Shown piece after piece: positions 27,742-37,197 of a DNA stretch of 64,000 nucleotides. The stretch's first letter is position 1; every line of letters begins with the position of its first letter. The DNA lies in contig JAHIVC010000087.1 of NCBI GenBank assembly GCA_018816945.1, positions 1 to 64,000 of the forward strand, in the 5' to 3' direction. Under the pieces are notes generated by a model that was given only the letters and a program-made list of their open reading frames with translations, searched no databases and had not been told where the DNA came from. Source of the DNA: Bacteroidota bacterium (GTDB lineage Bacteria > Bacteroidota > Bacteroidia > Bacteroidales > GCA-2711565). The translations under genes were made by a program, and so were the position numbers.

Positions 27742-28365
27742 ATGATAATTTATGAATTAATTTCCGCGGTTTTACAAGTTCTTTTATTTGGGCTTATACC
27801 TTTTGTAGTATTCCTGATAACTAAAAGGAACATAAGAGGATTTCTGAAGTACATAGGAATACTTAAACCTGTAAGAAAGACTATCTTTTGGTCAGTGGTA
27901 GTATCTATTATTGTTTTGATTAACGGAATACTTATGCCTTTTCTGTTCCCTGAAATATTGGAACTAATGACCAAAAAGGGGACGGTAGCAGGAAACTTAA
28001 AACTAATGGGACTATCAGGTAATACACTGGCTATCCTTGCGATAACTGCATTAATAAAAACCTCATTATCGGAGGAAATACTTTTCAGGGGATTTATTGC
28101 CAAGCGTTTGATAGATTGGTTGGGATTTAATACTGGCAATATAATACAAGCTTTAATATTTGGACTAATGCATATCACTCTGATATTGCTCATAATTGAA
28201 CCTAACTATCCATTCCTGATATTTGTTTTTATCTTCTCAGGGTTAGCAGGATACATATTAGGATTTATAAAAGAAAGAGTTGGAAACGGGAGTATTATAC
28301 CTGGTTGGATTGCGCACGGATTGGCAAATCTTATTTCGTTCTATGTCATTGCTTTTCTACTATAA
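27742..28365 (+). CDS. CPBP-family intramembrane metalloprotease
   Basis: 207 residues, with about six hydrophobic segments. The catalytic signature of the CPBP/CAAX-protease (Abi) family is intact: E111-E112-I-L-F-R116-G and FGLMHI with H144, plus a third motif HGLANLI near the C-terminus. Bacterial members are linked to bacteriocin self-immunity, peptide processing or signalling. It is the only multi-pass gene in this part of the block, and it too is followed by a PD40 tail remnant 25 bp after its stop. Confidence 0.85.
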   Translation: MIIYELISAVLQVLLFGLIPFVVFLITKRNIRGFLKYIGILKPVRKTIFWSVVVSIIVLINGILMPFLFPEILELMTKKGTVAGNLKLMGLSGNTLAILAITALIKTSLSEEILFRGFIAKRLIDWLGFNTGNIIQALIFGLMHITLILLIIEPNYPFLIFVFIFSGLAGYILGFIKERVGNGSIIPGWIAHGLANLISFYVIAFLL

Positions 28366-28390
28366 ATAAGAACACAATTTATTAAATGGG

Positions 28391-28513
28391 GCATCCCATA
28401 CCCATTTCTCACCCGATGGGAAGGATTTCTTTCTTACACGATTTATTAGTGAAATCTCAGATATTTATTGGGTATCTGCAAAAATTATTGAAGAATTAAA
28501 ACCAAAAGAATAA
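28391..28513 (+). pseudogene. PD40 C-terminal tail remnant 3
   Basis: The frame reads ASHTHFSPDGKDFFLTRF, then ISEISDIYWVSAKIIEELKPKE and a stop: again just the last blade and tail. The offset from the preceding stop codon (25 bp) is the same as for remnant 2. Confidence 0.85.
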
Positions 28514-28543
28514 AAAATTTTAAAACTTAAAAAAAGGATAATT

Positions 28544-30004
28544 ATGAAATCAATTACAATATTAACAATCTTTAAAACAATTGCATTGATAATAGGAACA
28601 ATGCTTCATATGCTTTCAACTGTTGCACAAACCAGAAGTGAAAAATTAGATGAACTGTTTTGTTATTATAACGAAAATGGGATGTTTAATGGTGCGGTAA
28701 TGGCAGCAGAAAACGGAAAAATTGTTTATAACAAAGCTTTTGGTTTTTCAGATTTTGAGAACAAAACCCCTTTTGACAGCATAGCCGTTTTTGCAATAGG
28801 TTCAATTACAAAACCATTTACGGCAACAGCAATTATGATGTTAAAAGAGAAAGGGCTTCTTTCTTACGATGATAAACTGAGCAAATATTTTCCGGAATTT
28901 CCAGCTCAGGCATCAACCATCACCATTAGAAATCTCCTGACCCATACATCAGGAATTCCTGATTTCAGGGGGAACAAATTTAAAGTGTTTAAACAGCCAA
29001 TGATAACAAATAAAATGGCATTGGATACACTAATAAATAATTTCCACTTAGAGTTTCAGCCAGGTATAAAATACCGTTATAGCAATAGTAATTATTTGTT
29101 TCTGGCATTGATTATTGAGAAAATCTCAGGGATGTCTTACAAAAAATTCATCGATGATAAGATATTTAAACCTGCCGGAATGAACAAAACCTATATAGCA
29201 GATGAATATTCTGATGCTTCACCAAACAGAGTAAATGCATATGTTTATTACTGGGATAAGACGGATTATGATCTGCAGGACAGGGCCAGCGGACATGGAA
29301 ACATTTACTCAACCGTTTATGATCTTTTTCTTTTTGATCAGGCTTTATATTCAAACAAGTTGCTTAAGCAGGAAACATTAAATGAAGCCTATAACTTTTC
29401 ACTTTATCTGGATAGTAAAAATAGTTACAGATATGGTTTGGGCTGGAGAATTGAGGGTGAAACAGAAGGAAGAGGAATTGTTGCACACAGGGGAGCAATA
29501 GGAGCCTTTAGAGGCCTGTTATGGAGAGATATAAATAATAAAAACACACTTATTATACTCACCAATAACTGGTGGTTGAGCGAAATTCCTGAAATTTTAC
29601 AGGGTGCACAAAGCATAATGGAAGGCAAAGATTATAAACTGGCAAAAGTTTCAATTCAGGCTTTGTTTCTGGATAATTGGTATATGTATGGTTTCGATGC
29701 TGCTTTGAATAAAATGCGAAAGGTTGTTACCGAAGCCCCCGATCATTATAACTACTCTGAAGATTTGTTAAATAATTTGGCGTACTATTTTGTTTATAGC
29801 AGAAGTGAACCATCTTTTGCCAAAAGTATCCTGGAGTTTTCGCTTGAAGTTTATCCGGAGTCTGCTGTATTGTGGGACAGTTTAGGTGAAATGAATTCAA
29901 TCCTCAATAACATACAAACTGCCATTAGCTGTTATGAAAAATCGCTCGAATTAGATCCCGAAAATGCTAATGCACAAAAAATGTTGGATAAGCTGAGGAA
30001 ATAA
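28544..30004 (+). CDS. secreted serine beta-lactamase-fold hydrolase with TPR tail
   Basis: 486 residues. A signal peptide (about 1-29) is followed by the hydrolase domain with S87-I-T-K90, a YSN motif in YRYSNSNYLFLAL (about 178), LLTHTSGIPDF, and HRGAIGAFRG (about 315) as the third motif. The C-terminal 150 residues are helical and end in a TPR (SLGEMNSILNNIQTAISCYE, KSLELDPENANA). Its stop codon lies inside an out-of-frame PD40 tail fragment (29991-30023). Probably acts on peptidoglycan-like or ester substrates in the envelope. Confidence 0.85.
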   Translation: MKSITILTIFKTIALIIGTMLHMLSTVAQTRSEKLDELFCYYNENGMFNGAVMAAENGKIVYNKAFGFSDFENKTPFDSIAVFAIGSITKPFTATAIMMLKEKGLLSYDDKLSKYFPEFPAQASTITIRNLLTHTSGIPDFRGNKFKVFKQPMITNKMALDTLINNFHLEFQPGIKYRYSNSNYLFLALIIEKISGMSYKKFIDDKIFKPAGMNKTYIADEYSDASPNRVNAYVYYWDKTDYDLQDRASGHGNIYSTVYDLFLFDQALYSNKLLKQETLNEAYNFSLYLDSKNSYRYGLGWRIEGETEGRGIVAHRGAIGAFRGLLWRDINNKNTLIILTNNWWLSEIPEILQGAQSIMEGKDYKLAKVSIQALFLDNWYMYGFDAALNKMRKVVTEAPDHYNYSEDLLNNLAYYFVYSRSEPSFAKSILEFSLEVYPESAVLWDSLGEMNSILNNIQTAISCYEKSLELDPENANAQKMLDKLRK

Positions 30005-30023
30005 AACCAAAAGAACTGAAATA
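29991..30023 (+). pseudogene. PD40 tail remnant 4 overlapping a stop codon
   Basis: Read one frame away from the hydrolase gene, the DNA gives EEIKPKELK and a stop, matching the EELKPKELK end of PD40 proteins. The hydrolase frame ends KLRK-stop within the same bases, so the two coding ends were joined at a short overlap around CTGAGGAAA. Confidence 0.65.
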
Positions 30024-30047
30024 ATTATCATTTAAAAGGCGAAAGAA

Positions 30048-30944
30048 ATGAAAAAACTAATTCTAATCAGTTATCTGCTGACAATGGCAATGACAACTAT
30101 TGCGCAGCAAAGCGATTTTCCAAAATTAAGTGGCCCATATCTTGGGCAAACAGAATCTGGAGATGAAGCCAAACTGTTTTTGCCCGAAATATTCAAAAAT
30201 ATTCATAGTTCACCAGCCTTTTCACCTGACGGTAAGCAGGTGTTCTGGAGGTCGATGGATCAAAAGTCCCTGCTTTTTATGCAAGAAATTAATGGCGTAT
30301 GGACAGCACCTGATTTTGTTCCATTCAAATCAAAATTTTACCGGCAAGATGTTCCATTCTTTTCGCCCGATGGAAAGAGAATATATTTCATAACAACCAA
30401 ACCACAGCGCTGGTATCAATTATGGTCTGGTGAAGCTATTTGGTATGTTGAAAAAGAAAAAGATGGATGGTCTAATCCAAAACAAGTTAGTAAAGAAATT
30501 AATAAGATATATACTCACTGGCAATTTTCGGTTTCGGCAAATGGAAATATCTATTTGAATGGCAAGGACGGCGATAAATGGTTCATTTATATATCAGAAT
30601 TAAAAGAAGGAAAATATACAAAACCTGCTAAAATTGAAACTCCTTTATGTCTGGCTGAAGGGCAGTCATCTTACTTTTTCCCTTTTATTTCTCCCGATGA
30701 ATCCTTTCTAATTTTTAGCAGAAGAGTTGATGGCAATAATCCGGATCTGTTTATAAGTTATCGAAAAGAAGATGGAACATGGACTGAAGCTGTTAATCTT
30801 GGTGATAGAATAAATTCAAAAGGATTGGAGATATGTCCTGTGGTTACGCCGGATGGCAAATACCTTTTTTATATGAGGCGTGATTGTGTTATGTGGGTTT
30901 CCGCAAAAATAATTGAAGATTTAAAACCAAAAGAATTAAAATAA
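30048..30944 (+). CDS. secreted PD40 beta-propeller protein
   Basis: 298 residues with the shared signal peptide (MKKLILISYLLTMAMTTIAQ), FPKLSGPYLGQ, a shortened TESGDEAKLFLPEIF block, blades (FSPDGKQVFWRSM, FSPDGKRIYFI, ISPDESFLIFSR, VTPDGKYLFYMR) and the tail MWVSAKIIEDLKPKELK. Positions 30696-30910 are about 95% identical to 35077-35291 of the gene at 34423, while the middle regions differ much more. It follows tail remnant 4 by 24 bp. Confidence 0.85.
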   Translation: MKKLILISYLLTMAMTTIAQQSDFPKLSGPYLGQTESGDEAKLFLPEIFKNIHSSPAFSPDGKQVFWRSMDQKSLLFMQEINGVWTAPDFVPFKSKFYRQDVPFFSPDGKRIYFITTKPQRWYQLWSGEAIWYVEKEKDGWSNPKQVSKEINKIYTHWQFSVSANGNIYLNGKDGDKWFIYISELKEGKYTKPAKIETPLCLAEGQSSYFFPFISPDESFLIFSRRVDGNNPDLFISYRKEDGTWTEAVNLGDRINSKGLEICPVVTPDGKYLFYMRRDCVMWVSAKIIEDLKPKELK

Positions 30945-30967
30945 TCACAAATTAAAAATATAATTAA

Positions 30968-33379
30968 ATGATTAAAAACTATTTTGATATAACAGTAAGA
31001 AACATCCTCAAGAACAAACTTTTTTCGATCCTTTATATACTTGGATTAGCATTAGGGATGGCAACTACGATATTGATTTTGCTTTGGGTAAGTGACGAGT
31101 TGAGTTACGATAGGTACAATGCCAACCACAAAAATATTTTTAGGGTGATCAATCATTACAGCTCCAATGGAACAAAGAAAAGTCTTGCAATAACCACTGC
31201 TTCAATGGGAGAAACGATGTGTATGGAATATCCCGAAATTGAAAGTTCATGTAGATTGAAAAAAAGTAGTAATCAGAGCATTGAATATGATAATGTGATT
31301 ATTTCTGAAAGCGATATGGGATACGCAGATTCTACCTTTTTCGAGATGTTTACAGTTCCACTAATATATGGAAATGATAAAAACATACTAGATAAACCGT
31401 ACCAGGTTGCTTTAAGCGAATCGACAGCAACAAAACATTTTAGTTCGGAGAATCCTATTGGGAAAAGCATTGGTATCGGAGGTAGTTCATTTATAATATC
31501 AGGAGTTTACAGGGATATTCCAAACAATTCGCATTTTAAGTTTAATGCAATTATGTCGATGGAAACTTTAAGCAGGAGCAGGACTGTAAATTGGGATCAA
31601 CAAGAATATTACACCTTTATTACCGTAAAATCTGGTACTAATCTTCGTTTATTGCATTCAAAAATTCAAGGACTGATTGAAAAATATTATTGGCCCATAA
31701 AGCAACATAGTTACAAAGGAACTTTTGAAGAATACATCAATGAAGGTACATCTTTTGAATTGCAGCCAATTACGGATATACATCTTAAATCTGACCTGCT
31801 GTTTGAGATTAGCCCGAATAACGACATTATTTATATTTATATTTTTTCATTTATTGGGCTATTCATCTTGCTTATAGCATGTATCAATTTTATGAATATG
31901 TCAACTGCAAAATCTGAGACCAGATCAAAGGAGGTTGGTATCAGAAAGGTATCGGGAGCAGTAAAAAAACAAATTATTTTCCAGTATTTGTTTGAATCTT
32001 TTCTCATTGTATTTATTTCTTGTTTACTTGCCATCGTTTTGATTGAGATAGTGTTACCATATTTTAATCGTTTTTCGGGAAAAGAAATAAGTGTTGAATA
32101 TTTCAATTTATCAAATCTGATTTCACTGTGTTGTGTTGTTATAATAACAAGCATAATTGCCGGGAGCTATCCATCTTTTCATTTATCATCAATCAAACCT
32201 ATCCAGGCCCTAAAAGGGCGATTCAGACAAAGTAAGAGTGGGATGAATTTTAGAAACATTTTAGTGGTCATTCAGCTAATTACAACCATTGTTTTAATCA
32301 GTTGTAGTTTAATCCTATATCATCAATTAAACTTTATTCATAACAAAAAGCTTGGTTTCACGAAAGAAAACCTGATCTGTTTACATAATTCGGGTTTGTT
32401 GGGCGACCAGGCTCAATTATTTAAAAAAGAATTACTTAATCATCCGGAGTTTTTAACTGGAACCATCTCTTCTTTTTTGCCAGTTCAAACAGAAGAAATG
32501 CGAGCCGGAGTAATGCTGGATGGAGATGATAAAAATATGCATAATATGCCACATTGGACGGTTGATTTCGATTATATCAAAACTCTGGAATTAAATATTA
32601 CTGAAGGCCGTGCCTTTTCCCCTGATTTTGGGACAGACTCAACTGCTGTTATTTTTAATGAAGCAGCGATTAAACAATTTGGATGGGACGACCCTTTAAA
32701 TCATTTTATTAAATGCACTGTATTTCGGAATGGAGGATGGCAGCTGGAAAAATTAATGATTATAGGAGTTGTGCAGGATTTTCATTATGAATCTCTTCAA
32801 AAAGACATTGCACCAATGCTTATGTATATCAATAGCAGGAATGGAAACATTATGACATTTCGATATCAGTCTGACGACATTAAGAAGGTTACTGCATTAT
32901 TGGAATCTAAATGGAAAGAATTTTTGCCAAATCAACCTTTTAGCTACTCCTTTTTAGAGGATAGATTCGATAATATGTATTATGAGGAGCAACAAATAGG
33001 AAAGATAATGGTCGCTTCTACGATCTTAGCCATTATTATTGCATCATTGGGCTTATTCGGTTTATCCGCCTTTTTGGCTGAGAAAAGAATAAAGGAAATC
33101 GGGATCAGAAAGATAAATGGAGCAAGTAGCAAAAACATCTTTATTCTCTTTTCCACTAAAATTATAAAACTCACACTCATCTCTTTTGTGATTGCCATAC
33201 CCCTATGCTGGTATTTCATGGATAATTGGTTGAATAATTTTGCCTATCGAACCAATATTCAATGGTCAATATTCTTATTATCAGGATTAATTGCTTTTGT
33301 CATAGCTATTTTGACCGTGTCTTATCAAGGATATAGAGCTTCTGTTCGTAACCCGATTGACACATTGAAATATGAATAA
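30968..33379 (+). CDS. FtsX-like ABC transporter permease (MacB type)
   Basis: 803 residues: an N-terminal transmembrane helix (about 18-40), a large periplasmic MacB-PCD domain, three helices (about 285-400), a second periplasmic domain, and three C-terminal helices. The duplicated FtsX signature is visible as EVGIRKVSGAVKKQIIFQYL and EIGIRKINGASSKNIFILFS. It ends with the usual NPIDTLKYE. Such permeases work with a separate ATPase as mechanotransmitters for export or signalling; no ATPase gene is in the window. 23 bp after the PD40 gene. Confidence 0.9.
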   Translation: MIKNYFDITVRNILKNKLFSILYILGLALGMATTILILLWVSDELSYDRYNANHKNIFRVINHYSSNGTKKSLAITTASMGETMCMEYPEIESSCRLKKSSNQSIEYDNVIISESDMGYADSTFFEMFTVPLIYGNDKNILDKPYQVALSESTATKHFSSENPIGKSIGIGGSSFIISGVYRDIPNNSHFKFNAIMSMETLSRSRTVNWDQQEYYTFITVKSGTNLRLLHSKIQGLIEKYYWPIKQHSYKGTFEEYINEGTSFELQPITDIHLKSDLLFEISPNNDIIYIYIFSFIGLFILLIACINFMNMSTAKSETRSKEVGIRKVSGAVKKQIIFQYLFESFLIVFISCLLAIVLIEIVLPYFNRFSGKEISVEYFNLSNLISLCCVVIITSIIAGSYPSFHLSSIKPIQALKGRFRQSKSGMNFRNILVVIQLITTIVLISCSLILYHQLNFIHNKKLGFTKENLICLHNSGLLGDQAQLFKKELLNHPEFLTGTISSFLPVQTEEMRAGVMLDGDDKNMHNMPHWTVDFDYIKTLELNITEGRAFSPDFGTDSTAVIFNEAAIKQFGWDDPLNHFIKCTVFRNGGWQLEKLMIIGVVQDFHYESLQKDIAPMLMYINSRNGNIMTFRYQSDDIKKVTALLESKWKEFLPNQPFSYSFLEDRFDNMYYEEQQIGKIMVASTILAIIIASLGLFGLSAFLAEKRIKEIGIRKINGASSKNIFILFSTKIIKLTLISFVIAIPLCWYFMDNWLNNFAYRTNIQWSIFLLSGLIAFVIAILTVSYQGYRASVRNPIDTLKYE

Positions 33380-33505
33380 TCTAAATGTTATGCTCTTATA
33401 ATAGAGTTTGATACGGATCAGGGTGTACAAAAAAATTAGGTTTTAGAGTTTATAAAGAACTAAAACTTGCTGGAATTATTTAATTATAAAATCAAATTTT
33501 TTAAG

Positions 33506-34426
33506 ATGAGAAAAATAGTACTAGTCTTTGTGTTCATGTTATTTCTAGGCACACCTTTATTTTGCCAAACAAGTCAAAAAAATTTCCCAGTTTTGAAAGG
33601 GCAATATCTTGGACAAGAACCTCCCGGTATAACGCCAGAAATATTTGCGCCGGGAATTATTTCTACGGATCAGTTTGAATTTGGAGGTACTTTTTCTCCG
33701 GATGGTACTGAATTTTTCTTTACCCGAAGGTCGGATTATGATGGGTCGGACAATAGAATTTACTATACCCGTAAAGTTAATGGCAGTTGGACAAAACCTG
33801 CACTTGCAACATTTGCTACCGAAAATTTTGAATTTCTGCCTGTGATAACTCCAGATGGGGACAAACTGTTTTTTTATTCAGAACGACCAAGACCGGACAC
33901 AAAAGGATTTAATGGTGACTTATGGTATTGCTTAAGAGAAGATCAAGAGTGGAGTGAAGCAAAATTCTTCGAAAGTCCTATTAACAAGAAATATACAATG
34001 ATGCTTACTTCAACAAAGGATGGCACGTTATATTTTTCTGGAAATTATGATGGTAAAAGAGGCGGATTCAAGTCGATAAATAGCGATGGAAGGTATCAGA
34101 ATTTTGAATATCTGCCTCAGGAGATTAATACAATACGACCGGCTCATCCCTTTATTGCTCCCGATGAAAGCTACTTAATATTCGATGCCCAGGTAAAAGG
34201 AATGGGTAAACCCGAACTTTTCATCTGTTTCAGAAAACCGGATGGTTCTTGGTCGCAACCACAAAATATGGGGCCGGAAATCAATGCAACACAAACTGAA
34301 TTTGCAGCCAACGTTTCACCTGATGGTAAGTATTTGTTCTTTCACCGCAGAGTAAATAAAAATGGTGAAATATACTGGGTTTCCTCAAAAATTATTGAAG
34401 AACTAAAACCAAAAGAATTAAAATGA
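33506..34426 (+). CDS. secreted PD40 beta-propeller protein
   Basis: 306 residues from the ATG at 33506, which begins a good signal peptide (MRKIVLVFVFMLFLG, cut near LFCQ); the in-frame ATG at 33467 would add an implausible hydrophilic extension. The mature protein has FPVLKGQYLGQEPPG, ITPEIFAPGIIST, blades (FSPDGTEFFFTRR, ITPDGDKLFFYS, IAPDESYLIFDA, VSPDGKYLFFHRR) and the tail YWVSSKIIEELKPKELK. The stop codon overlaps the next start (ATGA), so the two are translationally coupled. Confidence 0.85.
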   Translation: MRKIVLVFVFMLFLGTPLFCQTSQKNFPVLKGQYLGQEPPGITPEIFAPGIISTDQFEFGGTFSPDGTEFFFTRRSDYDGSDNRIYYTRKVNGSWTKPALATFATENFEFLPVITPDGDKLFFYSERPRPDTKGFNGDLWYCLREDQEWSEAKFFESPINKKYTMMLTSTKDGTLYFSGNYDGKRGGFKSINSDGRYQNFEYLPQEINTIRPAHPFIAPDESYLIFDAQVKGMGKPELFICFRKPDGSWSQPQNMGPEINATQTEFAANVSPDGKYLFFHRRVNKNGEIYWVSSKIIEELKPKELK

Positions 34427-35325
34427 AAAAACTCATTCTAATCAGTTGCATACTGGCAGTGGCAATAACAACTAATGCACAGCAAAGCGATTTTCCAAAA
34501 TTAAGTGGCCCATATCTGGGACAAGCACCCCCATCCGATACTCCTAAAAAATTCCTCCCTGATTTATTCAGGAACATACACTCTTCACCAGTTTTCTCTC
34601 CTGATGGGAAGCAAGTATTCTGGAGAGATATGGATTATCAACCGCTTCAATTTATGGAGGAGGTAGATGGTATTTGGACAAAACCGCGGTCTGTTTCATT
34701 CAAAACTTCATTTTATAAACAGGATGCACCATTTATTACACCTGATGGCAACAAACTATTTTTTATCTCAACCAAACCTCAAAAATGGTATCAATTAAGA
34801 AGGTCAGACGAAGCTATTTGGTATATTGAGAAAAAAAGTGATGGCTGGTCTTCCCCTGTATTGGCAAGTGATTTCTACACCCATTGGGCATTTTCTGTTT
34901 CTAGCAGTGGGAATCTGTTTTTTGGAGGCAGCGAAGACAAAGAGCATGATATATGGTTCATATACAAGGCAGAATATAAAAACGCAGAATATTCAAAACC
35001 TGTAAAGCTAAGCAGGTCTATAATCTTAATCGATGATCCTGTGGTATATGGGCAGGTCTCGCCCTTTATCGCTCCTGATGAATCCTTTCTAATTTTTAGC
35101 AGAAAAGTTGATGGCAATAATCAGGATCTGTTTATAAGTTATCGAAAAGAAGATGGATCATGGACTGAAGCTGTTAATCTAGGTGATAGAATAAATTCAA
35201 AAGGATTGGAGATATGTCCTGTGGTTACGCCGGATGGCAAATACCTTTTTTATATGAGGCGCGATTGTGTGATGTGGGCCTCAGCAAAAATTATAGATGA
35301 ACTTAAACCAAAAGATTTAAAATAA
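34423..35325 (+). CDS. secreted PD40 beta-propeller protein (mosaic)
   Basis: 300 residues with the shared signal peptide, FPKLSGPYLGQAPPS, blades (FSPDGKQVFWRDM, ITPDGNKLFFIS, IAPDESFLIFSR, VTPDGKYLFYMR) and the tail MWASAKIIDELKPKDLK. The gene is a mosaic: its last-but-one 215 bp match the 30048 gene, and its final 39 bp match the end of the 18094 gene exactly. The start overlaps the preceding stop by 4 bp. Confidence 0.85.
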   Translation: MKKLILISCILAVAITTNAQQSDFPKLSGPYLGQAPPSDTPKKFLPDLFRNIHSSPVFSPDGKQVFWRDMDYQPLQFMEEVDGIWTKPRSVSFKTSFYKQDAPFITPDGNKLFFISTKPQKWYQLRRSDEAIWYIEKKSDGWSSPVLASDFYTHWAFSVSSSGNLFFGGSEDKEHDIWFIYKAEYKNAEYSKPVKLSRSIILIDDPVVYGQVSPFIAPDESFLIFSRKVDGNNQDLFISYRKEDGSWTEAVNLGDRINSKGLEICPVVTPDGKYLFYMRRDCVMWASAKIIDELKPKDLK

Positions 35326-35349
35326 TAATCAATTTTTGAGAACGAAAAA

Positions 35350-37197
35350 ATGAAAAAAATCATTCAAATTAGTTGCTTATCGATTGTTTTGATAATTAAT
35401 GTTGTAAGCACGCAAGGACAGGAAATATTCGACGCTATAAAAAATAATGACTTGAAAAAAATAATGGGATTAACTGTAAAAGATGATTCTGTGTTAAATT
35501 TTAAAGATAATGCAGGTAATACGCCTCTCCATTATGCAGCTATTGATGGTTCAATCGCAATTATAGAATTATTGTTATCAAACGGAGCAAATATAGATGC
35601 AGTTAATAAGCAGCTAAACACACCCCTTTACGAGGCAATAAACAATAAACATGATGAAGTATCAAAATTATTAATTAACAGGGGAGCTGATATCCATAGA
35701 CAAAATGTAATTGGAAATTCGCCTCTTCATATTGCTGTACAAAAAAATCGAAAATCTATTGCTGAATTACTAATTGAAAGAGGCGCTGATATTGAATGTA
35801 AGCAAATAGCTCAAATGACACCCCTTAATTTAGTAACTCTTATGACCAATGATTATGAAATGGTCAGATTACTTATAGAAAAAGGAGCAGATGTGAATGC
35901 AAAAAATAGAAATGGGAATACTTCACTTGTAAACGCAGCAGAAAATGGTTCTCTGGATGTAATTGATTTGTTGCTCGATAATAATGCAGATTTCGATACT
36001 GCAAATAATGGGACATTTCAAATATTACAGTATTCAGCTTATTGCGGAGCAGGACGTTTGTTCAAATTTGCAGTCGGAAAAGCAGGAAAGGATATGTTTT
36101 CTGAAGAGGCAAATTGCAAAGTCCTGATGCGTGCTGCTCTAAGCGGAGGCTCTCTCGAAATTGTACAATTTCTACTTGATAAAGGAATACCTCTGACGCT
36201 TGATCCTAATTTAAGTGGCTGGACTCCTCTTCATAATGCCGTAGCAAATAATAAAGCTGAAATGGTGGAATTTTTAGTAAAGAATGGTGCCGATATAAAC
36301 GAAAGAACCAAGTCGGGCAAGTCGGCCTATAACATTGCAGAAGAAAATGGAAATAAGGGGGTTCAGGATTTAATAATTGAATTGGGTGGAAGTGCAGAAT
36401 CACAAAAATTCCCGGTTTTAACTGGCCCTTATTTAGGACAAAATCTTCCGAAGAATGAACCCGTGCGTTTTGCCCCTGATATATTTGTACCAAACCATTC
36501 TACAATTACTGTATCTCCCGATGGAACGGAACTTTATTGGAACTCAGGGCCTACTTTTGGAGATGGACCAATTATGATGACAAGGATAGAAAATGGGAAG
36601 TGGATAAAACCTATAGAAGCGCCATTTAGTGGCAAAATAAATTCGAAATTTGATGATTGTCCTTTTGTGAGCCCCAATAATAAAAGATTATATTTCTTAT
36701 CTACCAGGCCAATCGGAGCAAGAACAGACAATAAAGAAAACATATGGTATGTTGAAAGAATCCCTTCCGGCTGGTCTGAACCAAAACCTATAAGTGAAGA
36801 GATTAATGCAATGAAACTTCATTGGCAAATTTCGGTAGCAAATAATGGGACTCTTTATTTTGCAAGCAAAATAGATGAAGGTGACAGTCACAGGATATTT
36901 TATTCCCGTTATGAAAATGGGGTACATGTAAAACCGGAGGACTTAGGTCTTGAAGGCATGAGTCCGTATATATCACCCGACGAATCATATATTATTTTTT
37001 CCAGATTAATTTCCAGACGACCTGTTCCCTTTATCTGTTACAAATCAAAGGAGGGCAAATGGGCTGAACCAATTAGCATTCAGGAATACATAGGTTATGG
37101 AATTTGTTGTATTGTTTCCCCAGATGGTAAATACATTTTTAAAGATGGTTACTGGGCTGATGCATCGTTCATTGAAAATCTAAAACCAAAAGAATGA
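35350..37197 (+). CDS. secreted ankyrin-repeat plus PD40 propeller fusion
   Basis: 615 residues. A signal peptide (about 1-24) is followed by about nine ankyrin repeats (25-345; AGNTPLHYAAIDGS, IGNSPLHIAVQKN, NGNTSLVNAAENGS, SGWTPLHNAVANN). At about residue 350 the PD40 module begins with FPVLTGPYLGQNLPKNEPVR, FAPDIF, blades including VSPDGTELYW and ISPDESYIIFSR, and an eroded tail YWADASFIENLKPKE. It joins the two protein types that occur separately elsewhere in the block, suggesting both arms work in one surface complex. It overlaps the next gene by 4 bp. Confidence 0.85.
   Translation: MKKIIQISCLSIVLIINVVSTQGQEIFDAIKNNDLKKIMGLTVKDDSVLNFKDNAGNTPLHYAAIDGSIAIIELLLSNGANIDAVNKQLNTPLYEAINNKHDEVSKLLINRGADIHRQNVIGNSPLHIAVQKNRKSIAELLIERGADIECKQIAQMTPLNLVTLMTNDYEMVRLLIEKGADVNAKNRNGNTSLVNAAENGSLDVIDLLLDNNADFDTANNGTFQILQYSAYCGAGRLFKFAVGKAGKDMFSEEANCKVLMRAALSGGSLEIVQFLLDKGIPLTLDPNLSGWTPLHNAVANNKAEMVEFLVKNGADINERTKSGKSAYNIAEENGNKGVQDLIIELGGSAESQKFPVLTGPYLGQNLPKNEPVRFAPDIFVPNHSTITVSPDGTELYWNSGPTFGDGPIMMTRIENGKWIKPIEAPFSGKINSKFDDCPFVSPNNKRLYFLSTRPIGARTDNKENIWYVERIPSGWSEPKPISEEINAMKLHWQISVANNGTLYFASKIDEGDSHRIFYSRYENGVHVKPEDLGLEGMSPYISPDESYIIFSRLISRRPVPFICYKSKEGKWAEPISIQEYIGYGICCIVSPDGKYIFKDGYWADASFIENLKPKE

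Noticed and set aside
33400-33480. IS3-type transposase remnant (DTDQGVQ-like)
   Set aside because: Only seven residues resemble the DDE region and the rest does not align; too short to support.
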